Positions 1 to 6,195 of a stretch of 9,209 nucleotides of DNA are shown here, piece by piece. The notes under the pieces were generated by a model that was given only the letters and a program-made list of their open reading frames with translations, had not been told where the DNA came from and ran no database searches. The stretch's first letter is position 1. Each line of letters opens with the position of its first letter. The stretch spans positions 1-9,209 of the forward strand of contig JAGMES010000163.1 of assembly GCA_023128035.1 (NCBI GenBank), given 5' to 3'. Both the position numbers and the translations under genes were made by a program. Source of the stretch: Halanaerobiales bacterium (GTDB lineage: Bacteria > Bacillota_F > Halanaerobiia > DY22613).

Positions 1-94
1 TATCTATGGCATTTGAGTGCGACTACTTTTTGTGGGCTAATCATTAATGATAGCATGTCATCTTTTTCTTTGAGAATATCCTTTCTGGACAGGC

Positions 95-122
95 ACTGTC
101 AATGAAAATTGCACATATAGTA
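95..122 (+). promoter_or_regulatory. predicted sigma-K-type promoter for dpaAB
   Basis: An AC at 95-96 is followed by exactly 17 nt and then CATATAGTA at 114-122. This fits the sigma-K consensus recalled for B. subtilis (AC, N17, CATAnnnTA). The -10 element lies about 60 nt before the dpaA start, giving a leader of roughly 50 nt. Sigma-K drives spoVF in the mother cell of B. subtilis, so site and gene agree. The consensus is short and AT-rich DNA gives chance hits; the match to the known regulation raises confidence. Confidence 0.6.
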
Positions 123-180
123 TTATGTAGTAATATCGCCTTTGTCGAAGTAATATTCGTGAAGGGGGCATAGAAAATAT

Positions 181-1095
181 ATGAAAAGATTGACAGGGTA
201 TAGTGTTGGGATTTTGGGAGGAGATAAGAGGGAAAGTGTAATGATGGAGTGCCTTTTACAAGAAGGTGCCGAGCTAAAGGTTTTAGGTGATCCTGGAGGA
301 AACCTTACCGATCAGGTTCAGGTGGTATTAAAATTAGAAGATCTTATAAAAGATGTAGATGTAATTGTTGCTCCAATGTCAGGAACTGATGCACAAGGGA
401 TGATCAAAGCTAGGTTTATTAATGAGCCGATTTATTTGGATGAAAATTTTTTTACTTTGGTAGATAAAAATGTTCCTGTTTTGATTGGAATGGCTAACAC
501 TAAAGTTCGTTCTAGGGCTAAAGAAGCTAGAGTGAAATTGCATTTGATTGGGAAACGTGAAGATGTAGCAATCTTGAATGCGATTCCTACAGCAGAAGGA
601 GCGATTCAGGTTGCTATGGAGGAACTTCAGATAACTATTCATGGTTGCAAGTCATTGGTGATGGGATTAGGTAAATGTGGATTATCTCTGGCTTGGAGAT
701 TGCGGGCACTGGGGTCAGAGACGTATGGAGTAACCCGGAGTAAAGAAGCCATTGCTAAAGCTCAGGATTTAGGAATACATACATTAACTTATGATGAAAT
801 GGAGGATTGTTTACTTGAATTTGATCTGATTTATAATACTGTGCCAGCTATGGTTTTACCAGAAGATCGTCTTCGTCTTTTAAGGAGAGATACTTTGATC
901 ATTGATCTTGCTTCAGCTCCTGGAGGGACCGATTTTGAAGTAGCAAAAAAATTTAATATTCGGGCGTTGCTTTCTTTAGGATTGCCTGGAAAAGTTGCGC
1001 CCCAAACATCTGGCTTAATACTTGGGCGAATCGTACCAGAGATGATTTTGAAGGAACGAATTGGGCGGGATGATAAATTTGGAGGTGTTTCGTAG
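181..1095 (+). CDS. dpaA: dipicolinate synthase subunit A (SpoVFA/DpaA)
   Basis: With DpaB this subunit makes dipicolinic acid from the DapA product, 4-hydroxy-tetrahydrodipicolinate (dihydrodipicolinate in older usage), in the mother cell. DPA is then loaded into the forespore as the calcium chelate for heat resistance. The protein has 304 residues, close to the Bacillus length. Residues 1-150 form the DpaA-type N-terminal domain, with the family motif NAIPTAEG at 133-140. A Rossmann NAD(P)-binding domain follows, with GLGKCG at 162-167, NTVP at 219-222, DLASAPGGTDF at 242-252 and GLPGKVAPQTSG at 267-278. The ATG is preceded by GAAGGGGG at 161-168 with a rather long 12-nt gap; no closer in-frame start exists and the N-terminus (TGYSVGILGGD) matches the family. 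The stop codon abuts the dpaB start, so the two are translated as a pair. Confidence 0.95.
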   Translation: MKRLTGYSVGILGGDKRESVMMECLLQEGAELKVLGDPGGNLTDQVQVVLKLEDLIKDVDVIVAPMSGTDAQGMIKARFINEPIYLDENFFTLVDKNVPVLIGMANTKVRSRAKEARVKLHLIGKREDVAILNAIPTAEGAIQVAMEELQITIHGCKSLVMGLGKCGLSLAWRLRALGSETYGVTRSKEAIAKAQDLGIHTLTYDEMEDCLLEFDLIYNTVPAMVLPEDRLRLLRRDTLIIDLASAPGGTDFEVAKKFNIRALLSLGLPGKVAPQTSGLILGRIVPEMILKERIGRDDKFGGVS

Positions 1096-1695
1096 ATGGA
1101 TTTGCGGGGCAAAAAAATTGGTGTTTGTATGACCGGGTCATTTTGTACATTTGAAAAAGTGATTCCTCAGCTTAAAAAATTATCTGATTTAGGAGCAGAT
1201 TTACTCCCTATTATGTCGGAAAATGCATATTCCTGGGATACCAAATTTGGTCCTGCAAAAAAATGGAGAGATATATTAGAGCAAATTACCAGGGAAAAAA
1301 TTATTCATACTATAATCGGAGCTGAACCGATAGGACCAGGAAAATTACTAGATGTTGTTGTGGTCGCTCCTGCTACAGGTAATACGATCAGTGCTTTGGC
1401 GAATGGGATTACTGATGGGCCAGTTTTGATGGCTTGCAAAGCTCAATGGCGAAATAACTGTCCCGTAGTGTTGGCAATTTCTACAAATGATGGTCTTGGA
1501 ATTTGTGCGAAAAATATTGGTATTTTACATGATAAACAAAACACTTATATGGTACCATATGGTCAGGACCTTCCATATAAAAAAGAAAAATCTTTGGTAG
1601 CTCATTTTGAATATATCCCAGATACGATTATGACTGCTTTAGACAATAAGCAGTTGCAACCGATATTGGTTCCTCACGTTCAGATAAATCAATGA
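1096..1695 (+). CDS. dpaB: dipicolinate synthase subunit B (SpoVFB/DpaB)
   Basis: This is the second subunit of dipicolinate synthase, a member of the flavoprotein (UbiX/Dfp-like) fold family that works with DpaA. The protein has 199 residues, the normal family length. Visible motifs are the N-terminal nucleotide-binding strand and TGSFC at 13-17, APATGNT at 91-97, and ANGITDGPVLMA at 102-113. The start ATG directly follows the dpaA TAG, and its ribosome-binding site GGAGGTG (1081-1087) lies in the last codons of dpaA, so the genes are translationally linked. It is presumably expressed only late in sporulation from the sigma-K-like promoter ahead of dpaA. The function assignment rests on both sequence and the dpaA neighbour. 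Confidence 0.95.
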   Translation: MDLRGKKIGVCMTGSFCTFEKVIPQLKKLSDLGADLLPIMSENAYSWDTKFGPAKKWRDILEQITREKIIHTIIGAEPIGPGKLLDVVVVAPATGNTISALANGITDGPVLMACKAQWRNNCPVVLAISTNDGLGICAKNIGILHDKQNTYMVPYGQDLPYKKEKSLVAHFEYIPDTIMTALDNKQLQPILVPHVQINQ

Positions 1696-1707
1696 AACGA
1701 TTCTTAA

Positions 1708-1727
1708 AGTGAGGAATTACTCTTTTT
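1708..1727 (+). terminator. possible weak terminator after dpaB
   Basis: A short hairpin pairs AGTGA (1708-1712) with TTACT (1717-1721), with one G-U pair, around a GGAA tetraloop. It is followed by one C and then five T at 1723-1727. It sits 12 nt after the dpaB stop, a sensible place to end a sporulation transcript. The stem is only 5 bp, so termination would be leaky. Confidence 0.3.
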
Positions 1728-1754
1728 CAATTGTTTTCAATCACTTTTCTTACA

Positions 1755-1783
1755 TTGATATTTTTCATGAAAACAGATATACT
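1755..1783 (+). promoter_or_regulatory. predicted sigma-A promoter upstream of dapG
   Basis: TTGATA (1755-1760) and TATACT (1778-1783) are separated by exactly 17 nt, each with one mismatch to the vegetative consensus. The spacer contains a perfect 12-bp palindrome, TTTTCATGAAAA (1762-1773), which could be an operator. Transcription would begin near 1790, just ahead of the asd remnant. This would give dapG-dapA a growth-phase promoter separate from the sporulation promoter of dpaAB, as in Bacillus. Confidence 0.55.
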
Positions 1784-1786
1784 TAA

Positions 1787-1927
1787 AAAGATATAAAAAT
1801 AATTAATGAAATTAGGAAAGTTATGGATTATACTGAATCGAATATTGCTGCTAACAATATTTGTAAAGGAGTAACCACAAATGCTGTACAGATCGGAGAA
1901 GAGTTACTATGGAGAGGTTTATTGTGA
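1787..1927 (+). pseudogene. asd: C-terminal remnant of asd (aspartate-semialdehyde dehydrogenase)
   Basis: The frame open from 1787 to the TGA at 1925-1927 encodes IRK (from 1811), then ICKGVTTNAVQI and GEELLWRGLL at the end. This matches the extreme C-terminus of bacterial Asd, where a GRIRKD stretch precedes a DN-x-x-KGAATNAVQIAE-type helix ending in GL. In B. subtilis asd lies between spoVFB and dapG, exactly this position. About 300 upstream codons, including the catalytic Cys and His regions, are missing, and a TAA at 1784-1786 closes the frame. The likely history is an internal deletion joining the asd upstream region to its last 45 or so codons. An intact asd must exist elsewhere, because DapA needs its product. 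The identification is from motif memory, not a search. Confidence 0.8.
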
Positions 1928-1948
1928 AAAGAGAGGTGTTATTAATAT

Positions 1949-3175
1949 ATGAAGATAATAGTCCAAAAATTTGGTGGATCTTCTTTAGCCCATTCAAAAG
2001 GACGTGAACTGGCTGTAAATAAGATATTGAAAGCTATTGAGCTAGGTTATAAACCAGTGATAGTGGTTTCAGCAATGGGAAGGAAGGGTGCGCCATATGC
2101 TACAGATACTCTAATTGAAATGGTTAAACAGATAAATTTTGATATAAAATCGCGAGAAATGGATCTATTAATCTCATGTGGTGAAGTAATTTCAGCAGTA
2201 ATAATGACCCAACAATTGGATATAGCTGGATTAAAGGCAATAGCTTTAACTGGTGCTCAAGCTGGTGTTATTACAGATGAAAACTTTGGAGAGACACGGA
2301 TTGTTAGAGTGAATCCAGATCGTATTTTGAAAGAATTAGAAGCAGGAATGATTCCTGTGATTGCGGGTTTTCAGGGAATTACTGAAAATGGAGATATAAC
2401 AACTCTTGGACGTGGAGGAAGTGATACTACCTCTACAGCTTTAGGAGCTGCATTAAAAGCAGAATTTATTGAAATCTTTACAGATGTAGATGGAGTGATG
2501 ACCGCTGATCCTCAAATCGAACCTAATGCGAAAACTCTTAAAAACGTGACTTATAAAGATGTTTGCGAATTAGCTTATGAAGGAGCAAAAGTAATACATC
2601 CAAGAGCAGCTGAGATTGCCAGACGTGAAAGAATTCCGATAAAAGTTCGTTCAACTTTTACAGATCATGAAGGCACTTTAATCAATGAAGTGGGCTTTGA
2701 AGATGGAGTTGAGATTAGAGGAGATCGCCCTGTTACTGGGATTGCTTCTAAAACAAATATTGTATATTTTAGAATTATCCCTCGCGTACAATTAGAAAAT
2801 GCAACAGGATTGGGTGCATTTAAAGTAATCGCTGATCAAGAGATTAGCGCGGATTTTATTAATGTTAGGCCAGATTCAATTTCATTTGTTGTAGATGCAG
2901 ATCGGGTTGATGAGACTCGAAAGGCTTTAAGTAGTTGGGATTATATATATGAAATTTCTAATGATTATTGTAAAGTGACTGCTGTTGGATCTGGTATGAC
3001 AGGACGCCCAGGAGTCATGGCAAAAATTGTAGAGGCACTGATAGGTGAAGCCATTCCGATTTTTCAATGTACTGATTCATTGAGTACAATCGCTTTGCTT
3101 ATCAAGAAGAGGGATCATGAAAGGGCTGTTAAAGCATTGCATCGAGTTTTTCAGTTAGATCAGATTTGGCAATGA
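1949..3175 (+). CDS. dapG: aspartokinase (DapG/LysC-type)
   Basis: Phosphorylates aspartate to 4-aspartyl phosphate, the committed step to diaminopimelate, lysine and dipicolinate. The 408-residue protein begins with the family N-terminus MKIIVQKFGGSS, which fixes the start. The amino-acid-kinase domain covers about residues 1-250, with KFGGSS at 7-12, SCGE at 76-79, GRGGSDTT at 154-161, TDVDGVMTADP at 178-188 and GAKVIHPRA at 212-220. Two ACT regulatory domains follow (about 265-335 and 340-408, the second opening with VGSGMTGRPGV at 346-356), so feedback control by a pathway end product is expected. Overall similarity is closest to B. subtilis DapG, the DAP-responsive isozyme, though the effector cannot be read from sequence. 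The ribosome-binding site is GAGAGGTG (1931-1938), 10 nt before the ATG. dapA follows after 21 nt. Confidence 0.93.
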   Translation: MKIIVQKFGGSSLAHSKGRELAVNKILKAIELGYKPVIVVSAMGRKGAPYATDTLIEMVKQINFDIKSREMDLLISCGEVISAVIMTQQLDIAGLKAIALTGAQAGVITDENFGETRIVRVNPDRILKELEAGMIPVIAGFQGITENGDITTLGRGGSDTTSTALGAALKAEFIEIFTDVDGVMTADPQIEPNAKTLKNVTYKDVCELAYEGAKVIHPRAAEIARRERIPIKVRSTFTDHEGTLINEVGFEDGVEIRGDRPVTGIASKTNIVYFRIIPRVQLENATGLGAFKVIADQEISADFINVRPDSISFVVDADRVDETRKALSSWDYIYEISNDYCKVTAVGSGMTGRPGVMAKIVEALIGEAIPIFQCTDSLSTIALLIKKRDHERAVKALHRVFQLDQIWQ

Positions 3176-3196
3176 ATTTTCAAGGGGGATGACCAG

Positions 3197-4078
3197 ATGG
3201 CTATTTTTGGTGAAGTATTGACGGCAATGGTAACTCCTTTTAATGAAGATTTATCTGTAAATTATGAAAGAGCTAGAAAGTTGGCAAAATATTTGGTTAA
3301 AAACGGTTCAGATGGTCTGGTGGTATTGGGAACAACTGGAGAGTCGCCGACTTTAACATTGGAAGAGAAACTTAAGCTTTTGCAGGCTATTATAGAAGAA
3401 GTGGGAGAGGAAACTTGTGTTATTGCTGGCACTGGAACGAATGATACCAGGGCCAGTATTGAATTAACCATAGAAGCTGAAAAAATTGGTGTAGATGGAG
3501 TGATGATAGTTGGCCCTTATTATAATAAACCTCCTCAAGAAGGCTTCTATCAGCATTTTAAGATGATCGCTGAACTAACCACTTTACCTGTCATGATATA
3601 TAATGTTCCTGGGAGAATGGGAAAAAATATTGAAGCAGAGACAATTGCCAGATTAGCAGAGATAGAGAATATCGTGGCAGTCAAGGAAGCTAGTGGAAAA
3701 TTAAATCAAGTATCTGAGATTCGGCGCTTAACATCGCCTGATTTTGCTATTTATAGTGGGGATGATTCTCTTACTTTGCCTATTCTTTCTGTTGGAGGAA
3801 TAGGGATTGTGAGTGTTGCATCTCATCTTATCGGCAAACAGATCAAAGAGATGATTCGGCATTTTAAGGATGGTAATATTAAAAATGCAGCTATTCTTCA
3901 TGGTCGGCTATTGCCTGTCTTTCATGGAATTTTCATAACCTCAAATCCGATTCCTATAAAGTTGCTTTTAAATGAGTTGGGGCACAGTGTTGGCCCTGTT
4001 CGCCCACCACTAATTGAAGCAACTAAAAAGGAGAAAGATTTTCTTTTAAACCTGATTTCACAAATTAAAATGTTTTAA
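3197..4078 (+). CDS. dapA: 4-hydroxy-tetrahydrodipicolinate synthase
   Basis: Condenses aspartate semialdehyde with pyruvate to give the intermediate shared by lysine/DAP synthesis and by DpaAB. The 293-residue protein is a full-length TIM-barrel enzyme of the DapA/NAL family. Key residues are visible: GTTGES at 45-50 with the active-site threonines T46 and T47, the tyrosines in GPYYNKP (106-112), Y135 in YNVPGR (135-140) with substrate-binding R140, and the Schiff-base lysine K163 in AVKEAS. AAGGGGG (3182-3188) lies 8 nt before the ATG. The gene is cotranscribed with dapG and is followed at once by an intrinsic terminator. Its position downstream of dpaAB links supply and use of the DPA precursor. 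Confidence 0.96.
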   Translation: MAIFGEVLTAMVTPFNEDLSVNYERARKLAKYLVKNGSDGLVVLGTTGESPTLTLEEKLKLLQAIIEEVGEETCVIAGTGTNDTRASIELTIEAEKIGVDGVMIVGPYYNKPPQEGFYQHFKMIAELTTLPVMIYNVPGRMGKNIEAETIARLAEIENIVAVKEASGKLNQVSEIRRLTSPDFAIYSGDDSLTLPILSVGGIGIVSVASHLIGKQIKEMIRHFKDGNIKNAAILHGRLLPVFHGIFITSNPIPIKLLLNELGHSVGPVRPPLIEATKKEKDFLLNLISQIKMF

Positions 4079-4113
4079 GAGTAGTTCATTTTAATGAATC
4101 TACTCTTTTTTTT
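4079..4113 (+). terminator. intrinsic terminator after dapA
   Basis: GAGTAG (4079-4084) pairs with CTACTC (4100-4105), and TTCAT (4085-4089) pairs with ATGAA (4094-4098), with one bulged T and a TTTA loop. Eight T follow at 4106-4113. The hairpin starts right after the dapA stop codon and ends the dapG-dapA transcript. Confidence 0.92.
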
Positions 4114-4123
4114 GGTGTCTTGC

Positions 4124-4152
4124 TTGTATTTTAATTGTAAATCCAGTATAAT
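4124..4152 (+). promoter_or_regulatory. predicted sigma-A promoter for rnj
   Basis: TTGTAT (4124-4129), a 17-nt spacer and a perfect TATAAT (4147-4152) lie just after the dapA terminator. A transcript from about 4159 would have a leader near 95 nt before the rnj start. This makes rnj an independent vegetative unit. Confidence 0.75.
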
Positions 4153-4232
4153 AGAGATAACGGGTTAGTGAACGGTTTTTTTTTGCCTTGATTTATTAAG
4201 AATGTGGTTAGGTGACGAAAAATTTTATAAAT

Positions 4233-4240
4233 AGGAGGTG
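4233..4240 (+). promoter_or_regulatory. rnj ribosome-binding site, widely spaced
   Basis: AGGAGGTG is near-perfect but lies 13 nt before the ATG at 4254, further than usual. An in-frame TAA directly precedes the ATG (4251-4253), so no upstream start in this frame is possible. The wide spacing may lower initiation efficiency. Confidence 0.7.
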
Positions 4241-4253
4241 TAATTTTAAATAA

Positions 4254-5933
4254 ATGATTAAAAAATCAAAAATCGAATCTAAAAATGTCTCAATGATTTC
4301 ACTTGGAGGAGTGGGTGAGATCGGGAAAAATATGATGATTGTTGAAATTGGAAACGAGATCCTGATAATTGATGCAGGAATCATGTTTCCAGAGAATGAA
4401 TTGTTAGGTATTGACTATGTAATTCCTGACATTACGTATCTTATTGAAAATAAAGATCGAATTCAAGGAATTGTATTAACTCATGGTCACGAAGATCATA
4501 TTGGAGCTCTTCCATATGTTTTACGTGAAATTAAAGTACCGATTTATGGAACACGCTTAACTCTGGGATTGGTTGAGGGTAAATTGAAAGAGCACCATCG
4601 GCTTTCAGGAATTAAATTGCGAGTTGTGAATCCTGGATCAACAGTTATGGTTGGTTCCTTTAAGGTTGACTTTGTTCGGGTTAATCATAGTATTGCTGAT
4701 GCTTGTGCTTTGGCTATTCATACCCTTCACGGAGCAATTGTTTATGCAAGTGATTTTAAATTTGATCATACTCCTGTGGATGGGCATGTTGCTGATTTTT
4801 ATAAGTTGGCTGAATTAGGTCATAATGGGGTTTTAGCTCTCTTTTCAGATAGTACAAATGTGGAACGAGAAGGTGTCACTTTGTCAGAGAAGGTTGTGGG
4901 TGAATCTATCGAAGAGGCTGTTCGAGTAGCAGAAGGTAGGATTATCGTAGCTACCTTTGCATCTAATATTCATAGGATTCAGCAGGTAGTCGATGCTGCT
5001 TTTAATTATAATCGTAAAGTTGCTATCACAGGACGGAGTATGATAAATTACGTGAATATTGCTCGTGATTTAGGCTATTTACATATTCCAGATGGAATGA
5101 TGGTTGATTTAAAAGATACTCATCGATATAGAGCTGAGCAAATTTGTCTATTAACAACGGGGAGTCAAGGGGAACCAATGGCTGCTTTAACTCGTATGGC
5201 TCGTGGAGATCATCGTCAGATTACTATAGAGTATGGTGATACAGTAATAATTTCAGCATCGGCTATCCCTGGAAATGAAAAATTTGTTGCTCAAACCATT
5301 AACAAACTCTTTGTGAGGGGAGCCCATGTAGTTTATGATGCAGTTTCAGGAGTACATGTTTCAGGACATGCTAGTCAAGAAGAGTTAAAATTGATGATTA
5401 ACTTGACAAAGCCAAGATATTTTGTCCCTGTTCATGGAGAGTCCCGTCATCTTCATCACCATGCAGAATTAGCTAAAGAAGTAGGAATTCCACCAGAAAA
5501 TATTTTTATTATAGAGCCAGGTTCCGTCTTACAGTTAACCCGTGATAATGCTAAAATCAGTGGAAGTGTACCAGCAGGTCAAGTATTAATCGATGGACTC
5601 GGAGTTGGAGATGTAGGTAACATTGTTCTTCGTGATCGTCGACTCTTAAGCCAAGATGGAATTGTAATCGTGGTTTTGACTATTGACAAAGGAACAGCAA
5701 GAATCGTTGCAGGGCCAGATATGATAACCCGTGGTTTTGTATATATTCGTGAATCAGAAGAATTGATAAAAGAGGCAACTGAAAAGGTGAAGAGTGCACT
5801 AGAAAGGTGTGAAACTCAAGGAATTACTGATTGGGGAACCTTAAAATCAGCAATTCGCGATTCTTTGAGTACTTTCATATATCAGAAAATTAAACGTAAG
5901 CCGATGATTCTACCAGTAATTATGGAAATTTAA
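4254..5933 (+). CDS. rnj: ribonuclease J
   Basis: Beta-CASP metallo-beta-lactamase ribonuclease with 5'-to-3' exonuclease and endonuclease activity, acting in mRNA decay and in rRNA maturation. The 559-residue protein is full length. The zinc ligands are visible as HGHEDH (77-82), H145 in NHSIAD, D167 in ASDFKFD, and H394 in VPVHGE. The beta-CASP region carries SDSTN (198-202), TGSQGEPMAAL (302-312) and HVSGHAS (368-374). The C-terminal domain ends in the typical RKPMILPVIMEI. B. subtilis has two paralogues; synteny with dapA and tepA corresponds to rnjB, but whether this genome also has rnjA cannot be seen, so the neutral symbol is used. The gene has its own promoter and a long structured 3' region that could be a substrate of its own product. 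Confidence 0.95.
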   Translation: MIKKSKIESKNVSMISLGGVGEIGKNMMIVEIGNEILIIDAGIMFPENELLGIDYVIPDITYLIENKDRIQGIVLTHGHEDHIGALPYVLREIKVPIYGTRLTLGLVEGKLKEHHRLSGIKLRVVNPGSTVMVGSFKVDFVRVNHSIADACALAIHTLHGAIVYASDFKFDHTPVDGHVADFYKLAELGHNGVLALFSDSTNVEREGVTLSEKVVGESIEEAVRVAEGRIIVATFASNIHRIQQVVDAAFNYNRKVAITGRSMINYVNIARDLGYLHIPDGMMVDLKDTHRYRAEQICLLTTGSQGEPMAALTRMARGDHRQITIEYGDTVIISASAIPGNEKFVAQTINKLFVRGAHVVYDAVSGVHVSGHASQEELKLMINLTKPRYFVPVHGESRHLHHHAELAKEVGIPPENIFIIEPGSVLQLTRDNAKISGSVPAGQVLIDGLGVGDVGNIVLRDRRLLSQDGIVIVVLTIDKGTARIVAGPDMITRGFVYIRESEELIKEATEKVKSALERCETQGITDWGTLKSAIRDSLSTFIYQKIKRKPMILPVIMEI

Positions 5934-6052
5934 CGACATTTCAGAAGGTGGTTTCCAGAGTGAAGACCCTCTTCTCTATAGGTGGGGGTAGAAGTCTTAC
6001 AATAATTTCAAAACTTCAGTGGCTGGCAAAATCTCCTTCTGAAGTCGTTAAA
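5929..6052 (+). repeat. long inverted repeat / structured RNA element after rnj
   Basis: TTTAACGAC (5929-5937) and TTCAGAAGG (5940-5948) are perfectly complementary to CCTTCTGAA (6035-6043) and GTCGTTAAA (6044-6052). This forms an 18-bp stem with a 2-nt bulge (AT, 5938-5939). The interior folds further into a rod: CCAG 5955-5958 with CTGG 6023-6026, TGAAG 5961-5965 with CTTCA 6014-6018, and a terminal hairpin between 5966-5975 and 5980-5989 with one mismatch and a CTAT loop. The left arm contains the last bases and stop codon of rnj. No protein is encoded. It may be a small transposon-derived (MITE-like) insert, since both ends carry TTAA, or a functional 3' UTR element. I do not recognise a known RNA family. 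Confidence 0.75.
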
Positions 6053-6057
6053 CTTAA

Positions 6058-6082
6058 GAAATAATAACTTCGTTATTATTTC
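6058..6082 (+). repeat. perfect AU-rich hairpin
   Basis: GAAATAATAAC (6058-6068) and GTTATTATTTC (6072-6082) are perfectly complementary around a 3-nt TTC loop. It lies between the long inverted repeat and the rnj terminator. No T-run follows, so it is not a terminator by itself. Confidence 0.75.
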
Positions 6083-6094
6083 GACTTTGATGAT

Positions 6095-6136
6095 AAACCC
6101 TCGATACTGAAATGTGTCGGGGGTTTTAAGTTTTTT
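6095..6136 (+). terminator. intrinsic terminator of the rnj unit
   Basis: A 13-bp stem (6095-6107 with 6114-6126, including G-U pairs, core CCC/GGG and CGA/TCG) closes a 6-nt TGAAAT loop. T-rich sequence follows (TTTT, AAG, then six T to 6136). This should separate rnj from tepA. Confidence 0.9.
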
Positions 6137-6146
6137 GTATTATTTG

Positions 6147-6189
6147 CACTCTCCTCACCCATACTATATTTATATAGTAAAGGAGAGTG
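6147..6189 (+). promoter_or_regulatory. hairpin covering the tepA ribosome-binding site
   Basis: CACTCTCCT (6147-6155) is perfectly complementary to AGGAGAGTG (6181-6189), and inside it ACTATA (6163-6168) pairs with TATAGT (6173-6178) around a TTTA loop. The 3' outer arm contains most of the tepA Shine-Dalgarno AAAGGAG (6179-6185), so the folded RNA would block ribosome access. Alternatively the dyad acts as a DNA operator, with promoter elements inside it (CATACTAT at 6160-6167 resembles a sigma-E -10). I cannot decide between these. Confidence 0.6.
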
Positions 6190-6195
6190 ATTAAG

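Noticed and set aside
1..105. Possible 3' end of an upstream gene (frames open to stops at 45-47 and 103-105).
   Set aside because: Only 15-34 codons are visible, with no recognisable family sequence, so neither frame can be supported as coding.
379..1150. Antisense ORFs within dpaA and dpaB.
   Set aside because: They lie opposite clearly conserved coding sequence, have no ribosome-binding sites and no recognisable products.
1806..1874. 22-codon ORF starting MKLGKLW, ending before the small ORF at 1881.
   Set aside because: No ribosome-binding site, and it overlaps the asd remnant in a different frame.
1786..1948. Lysine riboswitch (L-box) ahead of aspartokinase.
   Set aside because: The leader is too short and lacks the conserved L-box elements I would expect; most of it is explained by the asd remnant.
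3262..3471. Antisense ORF inside dapA.
   Set aside because: Shadow of the conserved dapA reading frame, with no independent support.
4159..4183. AACGG direct repeat followed by eight T, as a possible attenuator before rnj.
   Set aside because: The repeats are direct rather than inverted and only a 3-bp hairpin can form, so no terminator is supported.
6014..6027. GCCACTG on the minus strand, resembling a cobalamin riboswitch box.
   Set aside because: None of the other conserved cobalamin riboswitch segments are nearby and no gene reads out on that strand.
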